Source of the DNA: Variovorax gossypii | GTDB lineage: Bacteria > Pseudomonadota > Gammaproteobacteria > Burkholderiales > Burkholderiaceae_C | NCBI RefSeq assembly: GCF_003965815.1 | Contig: NZ_RXOE01000002.1 | Span: 372,001-436,000, forward strand | Length of the DNA: 64,000 nucleotides | Reading direction: 5' to 3' | Part shown: positions 53,985 to 62,447 of the stretch, piece by piece | Numbering within the stretch: position 1 is the stretch's first letter | Layout: every line of letters begins with the position of its first letter | Notes under the pieces: generated by a model | What the model saw: only the letters and a program-made list of their open reading frames with translations | Database searches by the model: none | What the model was told of the DNA's origin: nothing | Translations under genes and position numbers: made by a program

Positions 53985-54784
53985 CGGGGGCTCCTCGGTG
54001 ATTCTTCGGGTTGGCTTGCGGTGTCCTGCGGCCGTGCCGCGAGCATGTCGCGTGCCTGCACGAGCCATTCGTACACGGCGCGCGGCGATTCGAGGCGGTG
54101 CAGCGCCAGGCTCGGCCCCGAGCCGACCTTCACGGCGATGCCGCCGCGCGGCTGCACCACGGCGAAGCCGCTCTCGTCGGTGGTGTCGTCGCCGAGGAAG
54201 ACGGGCGTGCGGCCCGCGAAGGGCGCCTCGGTCATGAAGGCGTCGATGGCGATGCCCTTGTTGACGCCCGCGGGCTTCACCTCGAACACGAACTTGCCGT
54301 GCATCAGCTCCAGCTGCGGATGGTTCGCGATGGCGCGCGACATCGCGTCGCGGCACACCGCCTCGAGCTGCGGCGCGAGCCGGTAGTGCAGTGCGATGGC
54401 GGCGTGCTTGCGCTCCACCAGCAGGCCTTCGTGCACGCGCGCGAGTTCGTTGGCGACGTCGAGGATGGGCACGAGGTCGGGCGGGCGCTGCTCCTGCATG
54501 CGGCCTTCGGCGTCGCGGCGCTGCACGCCGTGCTCGCCGGCCGCGGGCAGCCGCAGCGGCGCGAGGAAACGGTCGATGGAATCGATCTGGCGGCCCGACA
54601 CCACGGCGAGCGCGCCGCCCAGCTGGTCGCGCAGGTCGGCCAGCAGGGGCACGAGGGCCGGCGGAATCTCGATGGCTTCAGGCGTGGGCGCGAGCCCGAC
54701 CAGCGTACCGTCGAAGTCGAGGAAGAGGGCTGCGTCCCGGCCCAACGGAGGTGGCAACTGCGAGTTGCTGGAGGACTTTGGCAT
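53981..54784 (-). CDS. otsB: Trehalose-6-phosphate phosphatase OtsB
   Basis: A 267-aa HAD-superfamily phosphatase: nucleophile Asp in ALFLDFDGTLVGLAPT, AVVSGRQIDSIDRFL, the cap-domain Lys/Glu region AGEHGVQRRD and VFEVKPAGVNKGIAIDAFM, and the metal-site GDDTTDESGFAVV. It dephosphorylates trehalose-6-phosphate made by OtsA. First gene of the trehalose group; the start at ATG 54784 is close to the family norm. The hybrid histidine kinase gene ends about 100 bp upstream on the same strand. Confidence 0.95.
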   Translation of the reverse strand: MPKSSSNSQLPPPLGRDAALFLDFDGTLVGLAPTPEAIEIPPALVPLLADLRDQLGGALAVVSGRQIDSIDRFLAPLRLPAAGEHGVQRRDAEGRMQEQRPPDLVPILDVANELARVHEGLLVERKHAAIALHYRLAPQLEAVCRDAMSRAIANHPQLELMHGKFVFEVKPAGVNKGIAIDAFMTEAPFAGRTPVFLGDDTTDESGFAVVQPRGGIAVKVGSGPSLALHRLESPRAVYEWLVQARDMLAARPQDTASQPEESPRSPR

Positions 54785-54885
54785 CGGGGAAAACCTTAAC
54801 ACGCACCGTGCGCGGCGCTTGTCGGCGAAAGCCCAATCTCCCCGGATCATCCCCGGGGCCTGCCCGGGCGATCCCCGAAAGCAGC

Positions 54886-56742
54886 TCAGTGAGCCGTTTC
54901 CGTCTCCGCCTGAGGGATCAGCTCGGCGAGCACGCCCAGCAGCGTCGCGGCGCTCACCGGCTTGAACAGCACCGGCACGCCCGAGGCGCGCACGCGCTGC
55001 AGCCGCTCGGGCGAGGTCTCGCCGGTCACCAGCAGCAGCGGCGCCTGCAGATCGAAGCGGCGCTGCAGCCGCTGGCCGACGTCGAGCCCGTTGTCGCCGT
55101 CGGCGAGGCGGTAGTCGCACACCAGCAGCGCGAACGGGTGCTCGCGCGTCTCGGGCCGGGCGAGCAGCTCGGCGGCCTCGGCTTCGTCGGCCGCGGTCTC
55201 CACCGCGAGGCTGTGGGCCTGGAAGAAACCGGTCATGGCCTCGCGCACCTCCGCCTCGTCGTCGATCAGCAGGATGCGTCCGCGCGTCGCGAGGGGCGTG
55301 CGCACGGTGCGCACCGGATCGGGCATGGCCCCGGCGGCGAAGGGCGTTGCAAGGCCGGCCGAGGGCGTCGTCGCCTCGTCCGCAGCCGATGCCGGCAGGC
55401 GCAGGCGAAAGCGGCTGCCGCGGCCCGGGCGCGACTTCAGCTGCACCGGGTGCCCCAGCAGCCGCGAGAGCCGCTGCACGATCGACAGGCCGATGCCCAG
55501 GCCCTGCGTGCGGTCGCGGCCCGGGTTGTGCACCTGGTAGTACTCCTCGAACACGCGCTCCTGCTGCTCGGGCGCGATGCCGATGCCGGTGTCGAACACC
55601 TCGATCCACACCATGTCGCCGCGCGCGCGGGCCCGCACCGCGACGCCGCCGCGTGCCGTGTACTTCAGCGCGTTGTCGACGAGGTTCGAGAGCATGCGGA
55701 AGAGCAGCTGCGGATCGCTGCGCACCCACAGGCCGCTGGCCTGCACGCGCAGCTGAAGCTGCCGCTGCTCGGCCCGCGCCGCGAACATGTGGTTGAGCGA
55801 GCGCAACAGCGCGTCGAGCGGCACGGGCACCACGGTGGGCGTGACCACGCCCGCGTCGAGGCGCGACACGTCGAGCATGGTGTCCAGCGAATTGCCCAGC
55901 GCGTTCACCGCGCGCATCAGTTGCCGCGCATTGCGCCCGCCGTGATGCTCGCGCAGTTCGTTTTCCAGCGCCGCGCCGAACAGCGCGATTGCATGCAGCG
56001 GCTGGCGCAGGTCGTGGCTGGCGGTGGCGAGGAAGCGCGTCTTCTCCGCGCTGGCGCGCTCGGCCACGGCGATCTGCCTGCCGAGCTGCCCGGCCAGCGC
56101 CTCGTTCTCGAAGCGAAGCACCAGCGAATCGGTCAGCAGCCTGTGCTGCTGGTTGCCCACGCGCAGCGTGAACAGCAGGTAGCCCAGGCTGAAGATCGCA
56201 AGGAAGAAATGCATGGCGTCGCCCTGCCAGGCCAGCACGGCGATCAGGCTCAGCATCATCGGCAGGGTGTAGCCGTACAGCGCGGGCTTGAGCGGCCACA
56301 GCAGCTGCATGGCGCGGGCGCAGCTACCGATGATGACCACCGTCACCACCGAGGTCACGGGCAGGTCGTCGGGGGAGATGAACAGCAGCGGCGCGCTCGC
56401 CATGCCCACGCCCACGGCGGTGACGGTGCGCGAGTGCCGGCGTGCCCAGCGCGTGGTGTCGGCGAGCGGCACGCCCGGGTGCCAGCGCGGCATGAGGAAC
56501 AGGAACAGGCCGAGCGAGAGATGCACCGCCATCCAGACCAGGATCCATGTGCGCGGCTGGTGCACGTACATGGCGGTGCCCAGTGCCGCGCCCAGGCCGA
56601 AGTGCACGAACACCGACGCGTTGTAGGCCGCGTACACCGAGGCCACGTGCTCGCGCAGCACGCGCAGGGCCAGTTCGTCCGGCCCCGAGGGGAGCGGGAA
56701 GTCGGCGGATTCGCGTGACGGCTTCGGCGCGGTGGCATTCAC
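54886..56742 (-). CDS. Hybrid sensor histidine kinase / response regulator
   Basis: 618 aa. The N-terminal 200 residues contain about six membrane segments with no recognisable ligand domain. HisKA follows with ATASHDLRQPLHAIALFGAAL, HATPase with NLVDNALKYT and GLGIGLSIVQRLSRLLG, and a C-terminal receiver (ILLIDDEAEVREAMTGF, phospho-Asp in LLVCDYRLADGDNGLDVG, Lys in PVLFKPVSAATL). The HDLRQPLHAI box is typical of orphan hybrid kinases in Burkholderiales. No partner regulator is adjacent; the nearest downstream genes are the trehalose genes. The start is GTG. Confidence 0.88.
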   Translation of the reverse strand: MNATAPKPSRESADFPLPSGPDELALRVLREHVASVYAAYNASVFVHFGLGAALGTAMYVHQPRTWILVWMAVHLSLGLFLFLMPRWHPGVPLADTTRWARRHSRTVTAVGVGMASAPLLFISPDDLPVTSVVTVVIIGSCARAMQLLWPLKPALYGYTLPMMLSLIAVLAWQGDAMHFFLAIFSLGYLLFTLRVGNQQHRLLTDSLVLRFENEALAGQLGRQIAVAERASAEKTRFLATASHDLRQPLHAIALFGAALENELREHHGGRNARQLMRAVNALGNSLDTMLDVSRLDAGVVTPTVVPVPLDALLRSLNHMFAARAEQRQLQLRVQASGLWVRSDPQLLFRMLSNLVDNALKYTARGGVAVRARARGDMVWIEVFDTGIGIAPEQQERVFEEYYQVHNPGRDRTQGLGIGLSIVQRLSRLLGHPVQLKSRPGRGSRFRLRLPASAADEATTPSAGLATPFAAGAMPDPVRTVRTPLATRGRILLIDDEAEVREAMTGFFQAHSLAVETAADEAEAAELLARPETREHPFALLVCDYRLADGDNGLDVGQRLQRRFDLQAPLLLVTGETSPERLQRVRASGVPVLFKPVSAATLLGVLAELIPQAETETAH

Positions 56743-56833
56743 CCGGCCGATGCTATCGACAGGGCCTGCACCGGGAAGTGCCAGAAGTCATGTCCCGGCG
56801 GGCGGTCTTCAGGCGGTGTTCGGTCAGCGAGGC

Positions 56834-58003
56834 TCAGGCCGGCGAGGCCGCGACGGCCTCGACCCGCGCCCGGTGGATGGCCTCGCCGATCTTCGGGCCG
56901 GTGGCGCCGGACTGCTGGGCGGCCCTGGCCACCACGTCGGTGGGTACGGCCGCCGCCGTGGCCAGCACCGCGAGCAGGTGCTGGCGCGGCGCGTAGGGTG
57001 CCTCGCCGCCGCCTGAGCTGCGCGCATCGCACTCGCAGGCCTGCAGCGCCTCGGCGAAGCGCGCCGGCTTGCGGAAGGCATCGCAGCGCTCCAGCAGGCG
57101 GACCAGACCGGAGGCGTCGAGCGTGCCGCTGCCGTCGATGTGGCCCTGTTCGCGCGCCACCACCTCGGCCAGTTCGCGGATCTCCACCGGCACGCGCCAG
57201 CGCTCGCACACCGCATGCAGCGCCTTCAGCCCGGGAGGCCCGCTCCGGCCGAGGCCGCCGGTCAGGCAGGCGAAGCGCACGGCCAGCGACGCCTTCTGCC
57301 CCGCGGCGATGTCGATCGCCTGCATGGTCCGCGCGTCGGCTTCGATCTCGGGCAGCAGCACCGCCAGCGCCCCGCATTCGCGCAGCACCTCGAACATGCG
57401 GGAAGGGCGCGTTTCCATCAGGCCGCGCGACAGCTCCTGCCACACGCGCTCGGGCACCAGCGCGTCGACTTCGCCGGCCGCGACCATCTCGCGCATCAGC
57501 GCCTTGGTCTCGGGAGCGACGCCGAAGTCGTCGAAGCGGGCCGCGAAGCGCGCCACGCGCAGGATGCGCACCGGATCCTCGCGGAAGGCGTCGGTCACGT
57601 GGCGCAGCACCTTGTCGCGCAGGTCGCGCTGACCGTGGAAGGGATCGGCCAGCGTCCCGGGCGTGGGGTCGAAGCGGCCGTCGGCGCTCACCAGCTCCGA
57701 CGGCAGCGCGATGGCGTTGACGGTCAGGTCGCGGCGCGCGAGGTCCTGCTCGAGCGTGACGTCGGGGGCCGCGTGCACGGTGAAGCCGCGATAGCCCGGC
57801 GCGCTCTTGCGCTCGGTGCGGGCGAGCGCGTATTCCTCGCGCGTCTCGGGGTGCAGGAACACCGGAAAGTCGCGCCCCACGGGCAGGTAGCCGCGGGCCA
57901 CCATCTCCTCGGGCGTGGCGCCGACCACCAGCCAGTCGTGGTCGGATACCGGGCGGTCCAGCAGGCGGTCGCGCAGCGCGCCGCCGACGAGAAAGATTTT
58001 CAT
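56834..58003 (-). CDS. cca: CCA-adding tRNA nucleotidyltransferase, HD motif degenerate
   Basis: A 389-aa class II CCA enzyme: MKIFLVGGALRDRLLDRPVSDHDWLV (the GG and D-x-D catalytic centre near residues 8 and 21-23), RRDLTVNAIA, DPFHGQRDLRDKVLRHV and REDPVRILRVARFAARF. It repairs or adds the 3'-CCA of tRNA. The C-terminal part aligns by eye with the HD domain of the E. coli multifunctional enzyme, but where E. coli has L-C-H-D-L-G-K this protein reads LTGGLGRS, so the phosphohydrolase His-Asp is missing. The nucleotidyl transfer core is intact. Confidence 0.93.
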   Translation of the reverse strand: MKIFLVGGALRDRLLDRPVSDHDWLVVGATPEEMVARGYLPVGRDFPVFLHPETREEYALARTERKSAPGYRGFTVHAAPDVTLEQDLARRDLTVNAIALPSELVSADGRFDPTPGTLADPFHGQRDLRDKVLRHVTDAFREDPVRILRVARFAARFDDFGVAPETKALMREMVAAGEVDALVPERVWQELSRGLMETRPSRMFEVLRECGALAVLLPEIEADARTMQAIDIAAGQKASLAVRFACLTGGLGRSGPPGLKALHAVCERWRVPVEIRELAEVVAREQGHIDGSGTLDASGLVRLLERCDAFRKPARFAEALQACECDARSSGGGEAPYAPRQHLLAVLATAAAVPTDVVARAAQQSGATGPKIGEAIHRARVEAVAASPA

Positions 58004-58039
58004 GGCCGCAGTGTAGGGATACTCCTTGGATTGAAAATA

Positions 58040-58051
58040 GAACGGTCGTTC
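58040..58051. promoter_or_regulatory. Palindromic operator candidate upstream of ompW
   Basis: GAACG-GT-CGTTC, two perfect 5-bp half-sites, lies just upstream of a GATAAT -10-like hexamer (58052-58057), with TTGAAA (58031-58036) 15 bp before it. The form AACG-N2-CGTT is common for TetR-type repressors. It is also only 37 bp from the divergent cca start. Confidence 0.4.
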
Positions 58052-58167
58052 GATAATCCGGCGATCGGACCGGGCAATCTTTCGTCATACGGAAGATTTA
58101 CAGCGGCGGTCACAGCCGACGCCCGTATCCGTAGAGGGATATTTCAATCAAAGGAGCAATTCACATC

Positions 58168-58893
58168 ATGAAGAAAACAACGATTGCGCTTGCAGCCCTG
58201 GGCGCCCTGGCGTCCGGCAGCGCCATGGCGCAACAGGCCGGCGACTGGGTCGTCGGGGCAGGGTGGTTCCATCTGTCGCCGCAGGACTCGAGCAAGCCGC
58301 TGACCGTGACTTCGCCCATCCCGAGCGTGCTGGCCGGTTCCGGCGCCAGCGTGAGCGACTCCGACACCCTCGGCCTCAGCGCCACCTATTTCCTCGACAG
58401 CCACTGGGCAGTGGAAGGCGTGTTCGGCGTGCCGCCGAAGTTCAAGCTCAACGGCACCGGCACCCTCGGGCGCGTGGGCCAGCTCGGCGAGGCCCGCCAG
58501 TGGAGCCCCACGATCCTGGGCAAGTATTTCTTCAATGAAGGCAACGACGCCTTCCGCCCGTTCGTGGGCCTGGGCGCCACCTACGTCTGGTACAGCGACG
58601 TCAAGCTGACCTCGAACCTGCAGGGCGCGCTGGCCACGCAGTTCCACCAGTCGCCCTTCGCCGTGAACACCACGGCCAAGCTCGACAGCTCGTTCGCACC
58701 GGTGATCAACGTGGGCGCGGCCTACCAGTTCGACAAGCACTGGGGCATCTCGTTCTCGGTGTCGTACATCCCGCTGAAGACCAAGGCCAAGCTGACCACC
58801 ACTTCGGTATACGGCCTGCCCGTGGCCACCAGCGAAGCGAGCCTGAAGCTGAACCCGATCGTCACCTACGTGTCGGCAACGTACAGGTTCTGA
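58168..58893 (+). CDS. ompW: OmpW-family outer membrane porin
   Basis: 241 aa: signal peptide MKKTTIALAALGALASGSAMA, an N-terminal GDWVVGAGWFHLSPQD strand, then eight amphipathic beta strands ending in YVSATYRF, the terminal Phe recognised by the BAM complex. The OmpW hallmark FLDSHWAVEGVFGVPP is near residue 75. It forms a narrow hydrophobic channel in the outer membrane; in other bacteria it is linked to stress and small hydrophobic or quaternary compounds. AAGGAG lies before the ATG. The 3'-end-associated repeat copy 2 begins 7 nt after the stop. Confidence 0.93.
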   Translation: MKKTTIALAALGALASGSAMAQQAGDWVVGAGWFHLSPQDSSKPLTVTSPIPSVLAGSGASVSDSDTLGLSATYFLDSHWAVEGVFGVPPKFKLNGTGTLGRVGQLGEARQWSPTILGKYFFNEGNDAFRPFVGLGATYVWYSDVKLTSNLQGALATQFHQSPFAVNTTAKLDSSFAPVINVGAAYQFDKHWGISFSVSYIPLKTKAKLTTTSVYGLPVATSEASLKLNPIVTYVSATYRF

Positions 58894-58900
58894 ACCTGGC

Positions 58901-58987
58901 TCGCCCCCAGGCTGCGCGCACTTCGTGTCGCTTCGCCAACCCCCTACCCGGGGGCGACACCTGCGGCCCGGCAAAGCCGGTTCCGCG
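58901..58987 (+). repeat. 3'-end-associated intergenic repeat, copy 2
   Basis: The same element as 12064-12149, here on the plus strand after ompW. It matches copy 1 over its whole length with a handful of substitutions. Both copies start within 8 nt of a stop codon and have the same orientation relative to the gene they follow. Confidence 0.85.
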
Positions 58988-59037
58988 GTGTCCCGCGATT
59001 CCCCTCGCAAGGGCACGCCACTCTTGTTCGAAGAGCC

Positions 59038-59727
59038 CTATCGCCCCGTGCGGTAGGGCTCTTCGAATTGCAGGAAGTCCTTTTCCGCGAGCCCGGCGTC
59101 GATCCACGCCTTGACGCCCGGCAGCGCCTGCACGCGCTCGATGTAGTCCGTGATCCGCTGCGGAACCGGCAGGCCGTAGGTCTTGATGCGCGTGCCCACG
59201 GGCGCGAAGTAGGCGTCGGCGATGCCGAACTCGCGGCCGAACAGCATCGGGCCGCCGTGCGCGTCGAGCAGGCCGCTCCACATCTGCACGATGCGTGCGA
59301 GGTCGCTGGCGACTTCGGGCACATCCTTCATCAGCCGCGCGCCCACCTCGGGCAGCGAGGCCTCGAGGTTCATGCCGCAATGGCCGCGCAGGCCGCCGAA
59401 GCCCGAGTGCATCTCGGCGCAGACGCTGCGGGCGCGCGCCCGGTCGGCCGCGGCGCGGGGCCAGAGCTGCTTTTCGGGAAAGGTCTCGGCGAGGTATTCG
59501 GCGATGGCCAGCGTGTCCCAGATGACAAGGCCGTCGTCTTCCACCAGCACCGGCACCTTGGCCACCGGGTTCAGCGCGCCGATGGTGTGCTTGAACTGCG
59601 AGTCGGCCTCGAAGGAGTCGAAGCGCACGGCGACTTCCTCGAAGTCGATGCCGGCCTGCTTCATCAGCACCCAGGGCCGCATGGACCATGACGAGTAGTT
59701 CTTGTTGCCGACGTAGAGCTTGCGCAT
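59038..59727 (-). CDS. Glutathione S-transferase family protein
   Basis: A 229-aa GST: thioredoxin-like N-terminal half (KLYVGNKNYSSWSMRPWVLMKQAGIDFEEV, with Ser in the active-site position) through the cis-Pro and Ser of LVIWDTLAIAEYLAETFP, then an all-helical C-terminal domain (FGREFGIADAYFAPVGTRI). Substrate unknown. I chose ATG at 59727, where the first beta strand begins. The gene is convergent with ompW. Confidence 0.88.
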   Translation of the reverse strand: MRKLYVGNKNYSSWSMRPWVLMKQAGIDFEEVAVRFDSFEADSQFKHTIGALNPVAKVPVLVEDDGLVIWDTLAIAEYLAETFPEKQLWPRAAADRARARSVCAEMHSGFGGLRGHCGMNLEASLPEVGARLMKDVPEVASDLARIVQMWSGLLDAHGGPMLFGREFGIADAYFAPVGTRIKTYGLPVPQRITDYIERVQALPGVKAWIDAGLAEKDFLQFEEPYRTGR

Positions 59728-59837
59728 GAGGGGTCTCCGGTCCGTTGCGGGGTTCTGAAACAAAGCCTTCGATGCTAGCCGTGCGCCGGACGGCGATTGA
59801 TGCCGAACGCGGCGCGAATTGATGCCGCTGCCTTCGT

Positions 59838-60392
59838 TCAGCGACGGCGGCTGTCGTCGTCCTTGTCGCCGTCGCTGTTGTTCTTGCTGCTCTGCTTCTT
59901 CGGCCCGGACGCGCGCTCGATCAGGCTCACGAGGCGCGGCACCAGCGCCAGCACCGCGAGTGCGAGCAGCGCGCTCGTCACGGCCGTCACCTCGCGGCCG
60001 AGCCCGCAGGCCATGCCGATGGCGGCCGTCATCCACAGGCCGGCGGCCGTGGTCAGGCCCTGCACGTGGCTCTCGTCCTTGCCCTGCTTGAGGATGGTGC
60101 CGGCGCACAGGAAGCCCACGCCCGCCACCAGCCCCTGGATGACGCGGCTCATGTCGGCCGGAACGATGCCGGTCTGCTGCGGGATCAGCACGAACAGCGC
60201 CGATCCGATCGCCACCAGCATGTGGGTGCGCACGCCCGCGGCCTTGCCCTGCTGCTCGCGCTCGAAGCCGAGCACGAAGCCCAGCGCGCCCGCGAGCGTG
60301 AGGCGCAGCACGATGCGCGTGAGCTGCGCGACGTCGCCCGCATCCGAGAACTCGGACGCGATGGTGTCGAGGACCTCGTCGCGCCAGCTCAT
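59838..60392 (-). CDS. MgtC/SapB-family membrane protein
   Basis: 184 aa, with about five hydrophobic segments. The family motif LGFVLGFEREQQGKAAGVRTHMLVAIGSALFVLIP is near the N-terminus, followed by GVGFLCAGTILKQG and HVQGLTTAAGLWMTAAIGMACGLG. A charged C-terminal tail rich in Lys/Asp/Ser ends KDDDSRRR. MgtC-like proteins influence magnesium adaptation, membrane potential or ATPase control; the C-terminal ACT-like domain of true MgtC is absent. It lies 15 bp downstream of the lytic transglycosylase gene. Confidence 0.88.
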   Translation of the reverse strand: MSWRDEVLDTIASEFSDAGDVAQLTRIVLRLTLAGALGFVLGFEREQQGKAAGVRTHMLVAIGSALFVLIPQQTGIVPADMSRVIQGLVAGVGFLCAGTILKQGKDESHVQGLTTAAGLWMTAAIGMACGLGREVTAVTSALLALAVLALVPRLVSLIERASGPKKQSSKNNSDGDKDDDSRRR

Positions 60393-60407
60393 GTCAGGCG
60401 GCGGACT

Positions 60408-62438
60408 TCAGGGGAGGTCCTTGTTCGGCTCGGGCTCGGAGGCGTCGCGCGGGCCGACGCGGCCCAGGCGCTCCTTCAGCGACTGCGGCCGGCCACTGAT
60501 GATGGCGGCGTAGTTGGTGGTGTTGGCCAGCACCTTCTTCACGTAGTCGCGCGTCTCGTTGAACGGCACGTTCTCGGCCCAGATGGCGGCGTCGAGCACC
60601 GGGCCGTTGCGCCAGTTGCGCGGGCGGCCTGGGCCCGCGTTGTACGCGGCGGCGGCCAGCGCCATGGAACCGTCGAAGTCGTCGAGCGCGAGCTTCAGGT
60701 AGTTGGTGCCGATGGTGATGTTGGTCTCGCGGTCGTTGATCTGGCTGGGCGAGAAGTCGGTCATGCCGATCTTGCGGGCCGTCCAGCGCGCGGTGGCGGG
60801 CATGACCTGCATCAGGCCCGAGGCGCCGACGCCGGAGCGCGCGTCCATGATGAAGCGGCTTTCCTGGCGGATCAGGCCGTAGACGTAGGCCGGGTCGAGG
60901 CCGATGTCCTGGCTCTTGCGCAGCACCGTGTCGTGGAAGGGCATCGGGAAGCGCTGCTCCACGTCGACCACGCCCTTGGTGCGTTCGCTGGTGTTGATGC
61001 AGCGGTCCCACACCTCGCGCTGGCAGGCGAAGTCGGCAGCGGCCAGCAGCGCGCGGTCGTCCATGCCGCCCTTGTCGTGCAGGTTGGTGGCGTAGTTCCA
61101 CTCGCGCGTGCCTTCGGGGCGCAGGCCGATGGCGATGGCGTAGAGGCCGCGGGCGAGCGAGGGGTTGTTGCGCGCGGCGGCCTTTTCCTCGGGCGTGAGC
61201 GGGGCCGGGCGCGTGGCCGCCACGGTACGCTGGCCCAGTTCCTCGAGCGCCAGCATCTCGTAGAAGCCGCGCGAGCCGGCAATGCTCTGGTAGAGCTCGC
61301 GGGCCTGGGCGCGGCGCTCGTCGCCGCCGGCATTGGACAGGGCGCGGGCTTTCCAGTAGACCCAGGTGGGGTCGAGCTGGGCGGTCTCGCTCATGGCGTT
61401 GATGGCAGGCACCACTTCCTTCCACTGGCCGGCGCGCAGCGCGGCGCGCACGCGCCAGGCGAGCATGTCGTCGGACAGGTCGCTGTTCTTGGTGACGTTG
61501 GCGTAATAGGTGCCGGCCTGCGGCCAGAGCTTCAGCGCGGCGGCGCGGCCGATGGTGCCCCAGAGCCAGTTGCGCTCCTCGGCGGAAAGCATCGGGCCCC
61601 ACTTGCTGTCGAGCTGCGAGGCGGCCAGCTCCGGGTCGGCGATGGCGATCTTGATGAGCGCCAGCACCACCAGTTCCTTGCGCGACTTGGCGGCCACGAA
61701 GGCGCGGCCGGTCAGGAACTTGGCCGAGCTCGCGTTGAGCTCCTCGAACAGCGGCAGCGCGTCGGGCGCTGCGATGGTGACGGCGGCGCGCGCGGCCGAC
61801 GGGCGGTTGGCCTCCATGGCCAGTCGCGCCTTCTTCCAGACGTCGTTGGTCGACATCAGGCGGGCGGCGACCATGCGGTCGGCGGCGGTGAGGCAGCCGT
61901 CGTCCAGGTCTTTCTGGGCGAGCCAGTTGCGGCGCACCTCGTCGGCCTGTGCCTGGGTGGCGGTGCCGTTGCGCAGCGTGTCGACCAGGATCGCGTAGCA
62001 GCGCACCTGCGCGTCGTCGCCCATGCGGAAGCCGTCGACCGAGGCGGAGAAGTTGTCCCAGTCGCGGCGCTGGCCGGTGAGCAGCAGCCAGTCGTTGCGC
62101 AGGCGATCTTCCTGGTAGGTGCCGGGGTAGCGGGCGTAGAAATCTTGTACCTCGTTGGGCGCGGCCTCCTGCAGTCGCGCCTTGAGTTCCCAGTAGGCGG
62201 CCCAGGGTTCGAGCGCATGGCCGCGGGCCTGCGGAAGCAGGGCCGTCAGCCGGGCCTTGTCGCCGCGCTGGAAGGCCAGCTTCATCTGGATCAGAACGTC
62301 GTCGTTGGTGTTGCTCTGCGCGGCGGCGGGCTGCTGCGAGAGCAAGGCGGCGAGGGCCAGGACCGCGGAAAAAACCAGTGCGGGTGCCGCTTTGCGCGGG
62401 CGATGGCTCTTGGATGCCAAAATGCTTGGGAACTGCAT
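60408..62438 (-). CDS. slt: Soluble lytic murein transglycosylase (Slt70-like)
   Basis: 676 aa: signal peptide VFSAVLALAALLSQQPAAAQ, a long alpha-superhelical U-domain (residues about 45-480) and a C-terminal lysozyme-like domain with the catalytic Glu in YGLIRQESRFIMDARSG, then GLMQVMPATARWTA and AYNAGPGRPRNWR. It cleaves glycan strands of peptidoglycan with 1,6-anhydro-muramic acid formation in the periplasm, the products that AmpD (encoded at 7.9 kb) recycles. Its start is only 9 bp from the divergent cyclo-ligase start. Confidence 0.94.
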   Translation of the reverse strand: MQFPSILASKSHRPRKAAPALVFSAVLALAALLSQQPAAAQSNTNDDVLIQMKLAFQRGDKARLTALLPQARGHALEPWAAYWELKARLQEAAPNEVQDFYARYPGTYQEDRLRNDWLLLTGQRRDWDNFSASVDGFRMGDDAQVRCYAILVDTLRNGTATQAQADEVRRNWLAQKDLDDGCLTAADRMVAARLMSTNDVWKKARLAMEANRPSAARAAVTIAAPDALPLFEELNASSAKFLTGRAFVAAKSRKELVVLALIKIAIADPELAASQLDSKWGPMLSAEERNWLWGTIGRAAALKLWPQAGTYYANVTKNSDLSDDMLAWRVRAALRAGQWKEVVPAINAMSETAQLDPTWVYWKARALSNAGGDERRAQARELYQSIAGSRGFYEMLALEELGQRTVAATRPAPLTPEEKAAARNNPSLARGLYAIAIGLRPEGTREWNYATNLHDKGGMDDRALLAAADFACQREVWDRCINTSERTKGVVDVEQRFPMPFHDTVLRKSQDIGLDPAYVYGLIRQESRFIMDARSGVGASGLMQVMPATARWTARKIGMTDFSPSQINDRETNITIGTNYLKLALDDFDGSMALAAAAYNAGPGRPRNWRNGPVLDAAIWAENVPFNETRDYVKKVLANTTNYAAIISGRPQSLKERLGRVGPRDASEPEPNKDLP

Positions 62439-62447
62439 CGGGGGATT

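Noticed and set aside
62439..62447. 6S RNA (ssrS) next to the 5-formyl-THF cyclo-ligase gene
   Set aside because: 6S RNA often neighbours this gene family, but the upstream gap is 9 bp and the downstream gap is 21 bp, so there is no space for it.
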